Positions 18,638-27,292 of a DNA stretch of 27,292 nucleotides are shown here, one piece after another. This stretch comes from Phoronis australis (lineage: Eukaryota > Phoronida > Phoronidae): positions 2,631 to 29,922 of the forward strand of contig NMRA01000250.1 of assembly GCA_002633005.1 (NCBI GenBank). The letters are read 5' to 3'. The notes below the pieces were generated by a model that worked only from the letters and a program-made list of their open reading frames with translations, was not told the origin of the DNA and did not search any database. A program made the position numbers and the translations under genes. The number at the start of each line of letters is the position of its first letter. The stretch's first letter is position 1.

Positions 18638-20463
18638 GTTATCACTTGTAAACAGTTGCTTCCGAATTTTTAATGTTAACGTTTCTACATGAAATAGCGA
18701 TTAGGAAACGCCTGTAGTCAATACCGGCTGATAATGGCTGGTGCCTGATTTTTATAAAAATCATTTGTTTGTTTCTGCTTAATGGTGGTCAATTGGGAAT
18801 TTGTTTGTGTCATATGTTTCAACAAAAGATTATTAACAGAAGCTATTATAAAACAAAAGTTTGATAAAATTTGTGAAAATTTAAAGACCTGACAGTAGTG
18901 CTAATTAGGTTTAAGCCAAAATTGCAAACAACAAACTGGAATGAGTCATTAAGCACGAAGTGGTGATCATGTTTTCATTGAAGAAGTCAAGAATGAATTC
19001 CTTTCTTATCATGGTTTTATTGTTCTCTAAGGGTTCTACCCTAACTAATGAACTAAATGATGATTTTCAGAGATGGCAATGAATGAGATTTCAATGAACC
19101 GAAATGGTATTTTCATGCATGATTGTGCATGTTTTAGAGTTGAACCTTGGCTGTGGTGTGATACAGTAATTGCTCAAGTATTTAACACATAATATGGCCA
19201 ATGTGTGCAATTTAATATCAAATTTCACCATAAAAATAAAGAATAAAACAACTGTTAGTTCATCACTAGCATTGGTTGTATTGCGTGGACGTCACAAGAC
19301 AATTGGTTGTACTGCGTGGACGTCACAAGACAATTCTTGATATCGTTGATTTACAGCAAGGCAACCGGTGTCTTGGAAAAATGGAAAAATGTCATTGGAG
19401 GTCTACCCTAATCACAGAATTACAGAGCACAATCATTTAGTTAAAACCAGGATGTTTAGAGCATGGTGTTAACTTCTTGGAACTCAAACCAGGAAGTTTG
19501 TTCTTAATTTGTCTATGGCTGGGTTCATACTGAAAGTTTCCCTGTTTTTGGGAGATCGCATTACCAATTTGACACTCAACTTTTAAACTGTGTCCAGAAG
19601 GAAATAGTTGTACAGGAGCTGGGTAATTAAAGTACTAAATGTTCTGCCCAGGAGAACATGTTCAAACACATGTCGTGAACACATCCACTAAAACAAGAAA
19701 CTGTAGGAACACTGCATTTATCCACCTTCACTCTTATCAGGCTTCTATTGTGAGTCAGCATGCGTGAATAATTGGCTGATAAGCCACCTCTGGAACTACT
19801 TTTGGCTGAATGGATGACCAGGCCATAAAATGATAATATTAGCCAAGACCAGTTACTAATGCAACAAAGAATAATGTCGTAGTATCACCTAGCCTTGGTG
19901 GAAAGCTGTATACTGTATTGGCTCTAATAAACGCTTAGAAAAAATCATTTCACGGGGAGGGGATTCTTATTGTAGCCTACGGCAGTTGAAAGCCGGTTTC
20001 CCAAACGGGTAAAATCGGAAGCTAGGATTCATAAAATTTACGCTTTGTGACGAATTTTTAGCCTATGACAGTCTTTCTACAAAATTGTGGTGCATTGCTA
20101 TGAACTTCCGTTGTTAAATTACGATAATTTTTCAAAAAATTGTGCTCATCACAGGGCGAAAACTTGCCGACTGATGCGTCGCCGCTGAATCGCCATCGTC
20201 AATAGGAAAACTTGTACTCTTGAATAAAAATATAGTTTCGACTCAACAAATTACCTGAAATCTTCCTGATGTTTTACAATTTTTAAAGTTCATGTGGAGT
20301 CCAGATTAATTGCGATTAAGTCCAAATGTGCGCTACATCGTACTCCACAACAAGAGAAAAATCTCTGGATGAACACACATGTTGTTGTCACGTGACGTTT
20401 GTTTTGAAGGTCGTCTGTGTATGAGAGTGAGTGAGCGTGCGTGTGCGGGTCATCGACGATAGA
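18638..20463. other. 5' flank of the C4-like gene, no gene seen
   Basis: AT-rich, with no supported coding segment. Contains the 31-bp duplication at 19271-19335. No clear TATA box position could be fixed for the minus-strand gene. Confidence 0.4.
19271..19335. repeat. 31-bp tandem duplication with GGACGTCAC
   Basis: ATTGGTTGTATTGCGTGGAC plus GTCACAAGACA occurs twice with one change. Each unit holds the palindrome GACGTC, which resembles a CREB/ATF site. Confidence 0.9.
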
Positions 20464-20720
20464 CTTTTTTGTTACAAAAGGCGGAGGATTATGCAAGAAA
20501 ATGGCGTTTACTAGATTGTTTTTCACTTAAACGGCTGTAACGTGCAAGGTGAGTGCTGGTTAACTCACAGATTTTGTGTGCACAGGCCGACTGTCGTTAG
20601 CTCTGCCGTGGAGTATTAATAGTCCAAGGCTCGATCTACATGTTGGGGACGAAATGAACTACCCGGGCTGTGTGAAATTTCTGGGTCTAACGGAGACACT
20701 GACGCAGTGGTCAGTCAGAT
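20464..20720. repeat. Dispersed repeat, copy 1
   Basis: Shares blocks with 24772-25040 in the same order: TTTGTT-CAAAA-GGCGG, CACTTAAACGGCTG, CAGATTTTG, ACCCGGG, CTGAAATTT-like and CTAACGGAG. It looks like an unnamed interspersed element about 250 bp long, about 70% similar between copies. Confidence 0.65.
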
Positions 20721-21536
20721 CGCTGTATCAAGACTATAGTCAAAATCCAAATTCGTTTTATCGTGTCCCTGTCAATAATAACGGCATGTTAAAGCCTTCT
20801 TAATTTTCGTACTCCAGGAACATAACAATCACGTGTTTTGTACACATACGCGCACGCCGCAGATCACATCTCGGAAATTGCCGATTTGACGGATGACAAT
20901 GAATGAACACAATGAAATTAACAACGTCGTTTTACAGCTTGTAAGATTCATAATAAAAGTATTTTGAATATTGCAATGCATGTGTTCCAAAATCTAAATA
21001 ACTTGGGTCCTATATTTTTGTATTAGTGCGCGCCGAATGAAAGTAATCGTGAGTGTTGCTGTGTTGCAAAATCTCTTATCCTGGGCCGATTTGAAAAATT
21101 CCAAGTATTACTCATATTTGTTTTCGCTCCTCTTTTCAAATATTACAGTAAAAACTACGTAAAACTCTCACCATAAAAAGTACAGTCTGCTAGCTAGATT
21201 GTAATCAGCTGATCATATCCGCATGAGCGAAGCCAATTATCCTCGCTCGTGACTCGATGACTAGAGCAGCCTGGCGGCATCCCTTTAATCGTGAGCCGAG
21301 TGCGACTCAGCCAAGGTGGATACATACGGTCTAGTTCAATTTTCCATACCCCGCCGTTTACCTTAACCACTGGGGTTAGAACCAATTTTATTTAGTGGGA
21401 ATGTTCATAGCATGAACAGTCAATTTGTGGTCCTGTATTGATGACAAGTGAAACATTTGGTATGGGAGATCTGAGAGTTCACAACTTAGTTAATTCAAAG
21501 GTGATCAAGTGCTGCTTATGGTAGTTTGCATTCTAG
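20721..21536. other. Intergenic, nothing recognised
   Basis: No supported gene or RNA. The minus-strand frame at 21194-21385 has no recognisable domain or splice support. Confidence 0.4.
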
Positions 21537-21610
21537 TGTACGAACTATTTTTCCCTTGAGAGCTTTGTGTACGAAGTAATAGTGACAAAATTGGCCATAC
21601 GAACTATTAG
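21537..21610. repeat. TGTACGAACTATT repeat, copy 1
   Basis: TGTACGAACTATTTTTCCCT, then further TACGAA(C)TA motifs, shared in order and orientation with 22685-22774. Confidence 0.75.
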
Positions 21611-22684
21611 ACAAGAAAGTCGAGTGTTCGAATAATTAGAGATAAAGATCGGCGATAGCAATGAGTGCAACGACGGCCTCTGAGACGGTGGTTTGGCAAT
21701 GTGAATGATATTATAAGTAACAAATTAATTTACCGGGTCCGAGTTTACTTCCTTCAATTTGAACTCTTCGTCACTTTATTTTCTTCCCATGTTCGCAAAC
21801 TTCAGGAACCACGCCGCCTTCGGTATCTCTGCTTTCTGCTATGTCATCTGGGACATTTAGTTTCCGACTGCAATGCGCTAGATAAAATGTGTATTCGAAA
21901 GAATCAGGCCAGAGAAATGTGACGGTTTTGTCCTCTCTCCCAATTCGATTTATAAGGGAAGCTCTGGGATTTTGAACAATTCTCACACATCACGGAAAGA
22001 TGTCAAGTTCTCCCTATTTTGATGAAATTCTGAAAATGTACTTGGCCAGGTCACCAAGGATGTGTGGCAACAGAAAGGACAGTGTGCCTCACAGGGTTAA
22101 TTTGCTGCCTCTTGATTTCGGAATTCAAGTTATGAATATGTTACTGGGTATTGTGTATGATCTTGAAATAATAAAAAATGGAAGCCAGGTTTTGTTTTTT
22201 CGCTGATTGTCAATCAAGCAGGAGTAAGTTGATTTTACCTATGTCGCTGGCGGTTCTTGTTGCGTGTCCTGGTGCTTAATTGAAATTTCTCAAAACTTAG
22301 CTTAGTAGAGCAGTAGGCGCTTACCATATTTCCTAAAATATCAAAGGTGTTATAGACGAATGCTATTCGTGAATTTTTGCAGTAATTAGAATCTGAATGA
22401 CTGCAGTAGTAAGAAATGTTATTAAGATACAATTTCTTGGGGCAAACTCCGCCTTAAGGCCTGTCTGTGTAGATATAGTTTCCACCTACCTGTATAGCCA
22501 CCTGCTGTCACCAAAATGGCTGAAAAACGATTTTTCAAGCTCTATACTAGCGTAGTAAAGCAAAATTATGGATTCTGAGTACCTGAATAGAATTGCTTTT
22601 TGATTAGTGTTCTTTGTAAGAATGTAAATTTATATTTTACTGATCCAAAAATCTTGTATGAAATATTTTTCCGACACAAATATG
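21611..22684. other. Segment between direct repeats, no gene recognised
   Basis: Contains short plus-strand frames at 21665-21922 and 22000-22206 without known domains. It could be the body of an unnamed element bounded by the flanking direct repeats. Confidence 0.3.
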
Positions 22685-22774
22685 TGTACAAACTATTTTT
22701 CCCTCGGACGCCTACTGTACGAACTATTAAAGGCAAATGTCATGTTTCAAGGGCCATGTACGAACTAATAGAGT
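22685..22774. repeat. TGTACGAACTATT repeat, copy 2
   Basis: TGTACAAACTATTTTTCCCT, then two GTACGAACTA motifs. Direct copy of 21537-21610, about 1.1 kb away. Confidence 0.75.
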
Positions 22775-24154
22775 GTATGATCCATTAGAGAAAACACTGT
22801 ATGGTAGGCAGCCTGAATCTTATTGTTAATCCAGTTATTGAGTTTTACTTGATTCATATTGCAGCCATGTGTAATTATGTTAACTCTCCACATTAGAGAC
22901 CCAGAAAAAATATTCATCCTAAATGGGAGCCTGAACAATGGTTCTCTAACATGTCACTGGGTTGGGGCAAGATGAATGCTTTCATAGAATTGTCTTGTAC
23001 TTCTTTCTCGATGTAGCAATCAATGTCACCCTGCTTAAAAAATAGTCCGTTTCGTATATGCTTTTTGAGCCAGGGATACTATTCACATGCATATATGGCA
23101 GTAATATTTGCCATCTTCAATAATAATAAGTTATATGTTATAAGTTATACCGTAAACATTGGGGTTAATGCCCTGGGCAGTTAAATTGGAGAACCCAAAA
23201 AATCGAGGGTGGGGGGTTAACCAGACATGAGAGCTTAAACGTGAAATTTCAAGAAATCGCAGGTGGGCGGTTAACCAAACATGGACGCTTATTACGACAG
23301 ACAACCGGGGTGGGCGGTTAATCTTACCTCATGATCTCAGTCCCCACACATAGTTGGAACGTGTAGCACTTTTCCGAGCTTTATCACCACGTCAACAAAT
23401 GACGGTGAAAATGTCATAACAGCGGATGATCCTAAAACAGGTTCTGTTCTCAGATTAATCATTTCAGTTAAATTTACTAGGTTGCTGAGTAATAGCCCGT
23501 GCCGTCCTGCGGTCTTGTTAGAGCTGTTCCTGTAGAATGCAGACGACCAGTGACTATGCAGCGCTCTACTTGGATTGCAACTATCCTCACTGACGTGACA
23601 GTGCAAAGTGCGCGCGTGCAAGCTTCACGTACTGCATAGGTCACGGCAGAGTCACGTGTTGGAGAGCAGTTTTAAATTATTTGTAATTAAAGTTTGAAAA
23701 ACTAATTCAGGTGTTTTTTGTGTTTGGGATGTTTATGTTCGAAACTCCATCATTCAATGACATTTTCAACGTAAGGTTCTGCGGCTGTTTTTGACTGCCC
23801 GGCGGAGGTACACAGACATAAGTCAGTCGTCAATCAAAAGTTACTGCAAAGGCATTACTTAAAGGGGGCTGTAGTCAAAATAATGTTGTAGTTAATCGGT
23901 TCTAACGTACAAATAAAACTCACATTTGCCTGACTTGCGTGCCAAACAAAAGCCAATTCGAATTCATGGTCAAAACACTGAATTCTGAAAGCGATCGCTG
24001 ATTGGCTGATGTGTCAGTGACGTGAACGGCGGGGTATCAGCTGCTTTATACATTCATTGCTTATGTCATATTTGAAGAGTTTACATCGTAATTTATCGTT
24101 GTATCAATAGTCCTTATTTTTTATTGTTTGCCACAGTGCTGTAAAAGGTTCGCT

Positions 24155-24241
24155 ATGCCTTTTTGTATGGCACCTGGTTGCTCAAACTCTTCGAAAAAGG
24201 CGTCTTCTAAAGGGATGGTCATCGCATACCATCACCGGGTT
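24155..24241 (+). pseudogene. Possible THAP zinc-finger fragment
   Basis: From ATG at 24155 the plus strand reads MPFCMAPGCSNSSKKASSKG, which resembles the start of THAP domains (Met-Pro, C-x(2-4)-C, N). The usual downstream FHxFP segment and later C-x(2)-H are not found in frame. THAP domains occur in P-element-like transposases and in host proteins. With no further support this is a weak call. Confidence 0.25.
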
Positions 24242-24771
24242 ACCCAAGCCTTGGCCCAAAGCTCAGTGTATACTAGATATAGGCCTACAGGTTTAAGCCG
24301 ATATGGGTAAAAAATGTACTAATAAAATCTGACTCAAATAAATGTCATTAAAACTAAGTCATCCTTGAGTAAACCTAGAAACCAGGTTCCTAGAATAAAC
24401 TAACTTCTGTATTTACCGGTGTAAGAAATGTTAGCGATCGTTCATCGGCTGCTGCTAGTAAAATTGTGATGTGTTCTCTTGAGTCGGCTTTTTACGATTA
24501 CGTCACCTGACCTTTACCAGTTTCTTTTCCCCCTGATTCTTTTATCAAGTGTTCGTCGCTGACGGTACCTAGGTTGAGTACATGTTATAACAAATTATCG
24601 GAACTTGTTTCATTTTGTTTCAAGTTTTAGTATTTTTACACCAGCAAACCGAATTTTAGAACAACCTTGGTGCTGCGAAGCTGTCATCATGTCCCGAAAG
24701 AGGTCTCAAATTTTTATGAAATGGCGCGTGCGCTGTGTCACGAGCGTGCTGTTTTTGAAATGGGCGACACA

Positions 24772-25040
24772 CTTCTTTGTTCAAAAAGGCGGCAAATTAT
24801 ACTACCAAATGACGTTTATTTGATTGTTTTCCACTTAAACGGCTGCAACGAACAATGGGAGTGTTGGGTGACTACCAGATTTTGCATGCGCCCCCGCCGG
24901 TCTGTTGGCTTTATATGTTGATGTAGCCTAAGTTTTACGACGAGGTGACGAGCATAACTTGAGTCAACTATACCCGGGTAGTCAACGGCTGTCTGAAATT
25001 TCGGGGTTAACGGAGCTCAACACACAGTGGTACGATAGTC
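24772..25040. repeat. Dispersed repeat, copy 2
   Basis: Second copy of the element at 20464-20720, in the same orientation, inside the 23148-25705 inserted block. Confidence 0.65.
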
Positions 25041-26187
25041 TTCATACAGCTACAGTCGGTAACTTACCAACCCTTCAAGTTTACAGAGCTGAGTATTGGC
25101 TGACAGCTGGCTGACTGGATGGCTAGAGTCCACATTGCCCTCGGCACAGTCACTGACACCAGTTGCACCAGCAAATTTTCGTCTGACGATGACGATGACT
25201 GGGTATCACTTTGTGTTGCCTCGGCTCAAACAGGTATCCCTTATGTGCTTTTAACCTCAGCAAGTTTTTATTAGTTGATTCGCGGTTTTCACGTCTACAA
25301 AGTAATTTGGATTCCTTTTGAGAGAGAAGATACAATACAATCCTTTTGACAAGTGCGCTACATCTGTTCTGAAAGGCCAGACCATAATGGGACATGTTTC
25401 TCTCGAGATCAGCAAAACTTATGTGTTCTTTTTAAGCACGGCGAAAATTTGAAGTGTATAGTCCTGGCTAAATATCTAAACAGCTGCGAGGCTCGTGGTT
25501 CTCAAATTCCGCACACAATGTTTTTTCAGGACTGTTGGATCTTATTGATAAATTGAAGATGTTACTGTACAATTTTAGAACTGTAGGTATGGCATTTTTC
25601 ACATGTAGACGTTCATGGGCTGGGTGCTTGTTTTAGCGAAGTCTGAAAACCGCGTGGAGGGTTGCGCTTAAAGGGGCACGGGCGCTTATGAGGGAAAATA
25701 CGGTACTACTATTAGTACTATTATATTCTAATATTCTACTACATTAGTCAGGAATCGACTGCTGTTGAAATAGTCTGTTAACAGACCAAACCTGATGCAC
25801 TGAGGTCAATTAAAGTTCTGTTGACTGTCACCTTAAAATCTTGGCTACTGAGAAGACACATTCCAGTGTTCCTCAAACACGTGAGCAATGTTGACTCTGT
25901 TATGACTTGAAGATGATCATGTTGACAGGACAGGCTATGTGATCTGACTCTGGTCTACCTTTTCATTCAAAGTTATTCGATAAAGGGGGTATGCATATTT
26001 TGCGAACACTTCAAATGCTAATTAAAATATTCAGTAGTTTAGTCCGTCTGGCTCCTGTACATAAGTCACATTTCAACGTCATGGTGCCGGCGACATAACA
26101 GTAAACGTTTTGCGAACAGTTCTTTCATTAAGTAACACAATCAGTATTTCTGGTTGGCAAAATAAACTGATATTGTCTATTACTCCT

Positions 26188-26663
26188 TTACTTTGTACAC
26201 ACTGCGCATGTCAACTTCTTGTTATCGATGTAACTTGGGCACGGAAGTGACCCACACTTAGCACATACAGCGTAGAACAAAGCACCATTTTCATCTCGAT
26301 AACCAGCTGAATCACCTTCTGGAGCCTCATCCACACACACATAATCATAATTGTTTTTATGTGAAGTGGCTCCTGTCATTAAGTATCCCTGGTACTCCAG
26401 TGTCCACCCCGGGAAGCAGACGTTACGTGCAGGAATCATCAACTGACTGGAACGTTTGCCATTGTAGCAGACGGCACATGGAACATTCTGGTTTATCAAG
26501 TTGCCCTCAGAGTTGCTAGACAGGAATTGATCAGTTTGCTGATATTCTGCACCATAGACTTGAGCACTGCATCCTCCATGTTTGTTCCATAGAGGGCGCT
26601 TGGGCAGACAGATATAGTTAGAGGCGCCACCAGTGTGTTGGTACCAGGATCCTCCAGCGTGAC
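26188..26663 (-). CDS. Second C4-like gene, last exon only
   Basis: After an acceptor CTTTTCAAAAG the minus strand encodes 157 residues plus stop, from HAGGSWYQHTGG to CAVCTK, with entry phase 1 as in the exon at 13574-14049. There are 17 differences, concentrated in the loops (KHGGCSAQ, TGATSHKNN) and not in the cysteines or core motifs; no frameshift is seen. The upstream exons (membrane anchor, stem, RWGRxTC) must lie right of the window, beyond the LTR-like insertion in the intron. The conserved frame suggests the copy is or was recently functional. Confidence 0.88.
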
Positions 26664-26975
26664 CTTTTGAAAAGTTGTAAGCAGTTAGTTGGTGGGCAAT
26701 CAGAAACAATCTACATACTACTCTTTATAGTGGTAGTGCAAAACTGTTTTTCTCTTAACAAGTGTGCAAGGCAGACCGAGTTGACTGAGACAAATGTGAT
26801 TTTTTTTATTCACAGACATGTTGAAATGTTGAAATTTTTTTTTTTAATGTTTGAATATCCTACCCATCAAGAGTGTCAATTTGATGACAATTGGTGGTGA
26901 TCGCAAAGAATTCATAAATAACACTGGCAAGGGTAATGTGACAGTCTCACTGCATTAAATCCACTTAAAAATAAG

Positions 26976-27292
26976 TGTAACAGGAGTGCCCTGGACATGA
27001 TTATGTAAGTAAGATATATGCGCCCTCTAGTGGTCAAGCTGTGTATTACGTATGGAATTTTCCTATGATGTTGAGTCCTTTGGACATGGCCAAATATGGT
27101 CAGAGGCTAGGAGCTATGGGCCTTGCCCTTCAGATCGTGTCTGATTGGTTGAAATTGTGTACTTAAGCTTTGTCTCTGTCAGACACGAGGAGTCCAGTCG
27201 CAGAGTTCAAGAAGCAAACATTTACACCTTCACTCACACCAAATTGCAACTGTTTGTGCAGCTTTCGGGCTCCTCCCGAACTTGGTTGCCAA
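26976..27292. mobile_element. LTR-like sequence, may continue past the window
   Basis: Starts TGTAACAGGAGTGCCCTG at the point where similarity to the duplicated intron stops. It contains TATGCGCCCTCTAGTGG, a motif I associate with LTRs of marine invertebrates, and a TCTGTCAGACACGAGGAGTC region as in LTR transcription start areas. The last bases are GGTTGCCAA, so the LTR may end at the edge or continue. No coding part is visible. Class (Gypsy or other) is not determined. Confidence 0.45.

Larger units (their letters stand above)
23148..25705. mobile_element. Candidate inserted DNA transposon or composite block
   Basis: The block begins TACCGTAAACATTGGGG and ends GAGGGAAAATACGGTA, so TACCGTA is inverted at the ends, possibly CCGTA within a TA target duplication. 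The left end has subterminal repeats of the type GGGCGGTTAAC (about 23205-23310); the right end has GGGCGCTTATGAGGG. The homologous left copy of the duplication lacks the block. The long-range ends match only over about seven bases, so the boundaries are tentative and no transposase was recognised. Confidence 0.5.
22799..26963. repeat. Segmental duplication, right copy, interrupted
   Basis: 22799-23135 matches 12577-12920, and about 25710-26963 matches about 13115-14332, including a C4-like last exon. Between them is an unrelated block at 23148-25705. Similarity stops just before the LTR-like start at 26976. Confidence 0.85.

Noticed and set aside
26664-26709. Upstream extension of the right C4-like exon to a Met at 26709
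   Set aside because: It reads through the acceptor into intron sequence; the homologous exon and phase place the start at 26663.

Overview
The window is eukaryotic: its coding regions are short exons with consensus splice sites, separated by AT-rich introns full of tandem repeats and transposon remnants. The gene families (an ADAR-type RNA adenosine deaminase and proteins of the 'short-chain collagen C4-like' type) and an LTR-like sequence with a GCGCCCTCTAGTGG motif point to a marine invertebrate, perhaps a hemichordate, echinoderm, amphioxus or mollusc. The species cannot be fixed from the sequence. No bacterial operon, rRNA, CRISPR array or convincing tRNA was seen.

Left part (1-5.6 kb, + strand): six consecutive, phase-compatible exons of an ADAR/ADAD-family gene (282-426, 946-1076, 2596-2746, 3439-3622, 4453-4546, 5473-5628). 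They encode the second half of one double-stranded-RNA-binding domain (dsRBD), a whole second dsRBD, and the first half of the deaminase domain with the HAE motif and the first zinc cysteine (PCGD). The gene is cut by the left window edge, and the second half of the deaminase domain is not seen downstream. One intron appears to be GC-AG, and a 50-bp tandem repeat has copied an exon end plus its splice donor four times. Most of the introns seen here carry tandem repeats or transposon remnants: two hAT-like elements, an antisense Penelope-like fragment, and a hairpin MITE just after exon 6.

Middle part (5.9-13.5 kb): no complete gene seen. There is an orphan minus-strand first exon at 11109-11264 (a type II membrane anchor), a degenerate ~40-bp minisatellite beside it, and an unexplained fairly open stretch at 7599-8005.

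Centre (13.5-18.6 kb, - strand): a four-exon gene that I could assemble completely (18637-18344, 16734-16671, 15327-15262, 14049-13574; 900 nt, 299 aa). It encodes a type II membrane protein with hexapeptide repeats in the cytoplasmic tail and a cysteine-rich C4-like ectodomain, but no Gly-X-Y collagen repeats. A near-identical last exon (about 89% identical protein) lies at 26188-26663. Flanking and intron sequence is duplicated with it, so 12.58-14.33 kb corresponds to 22.80-26.96 kb. The right copy is interrupted by a ~2.5-kb block with transposon-like ends (23148-25705), and its intron is broken by an LTR-like sequence from 26976. The orphan exon at 11.1 kb is a third member of this tandem family.

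The rest (18.6-22.8 kb) holds dispersed repeats and no supported gene.
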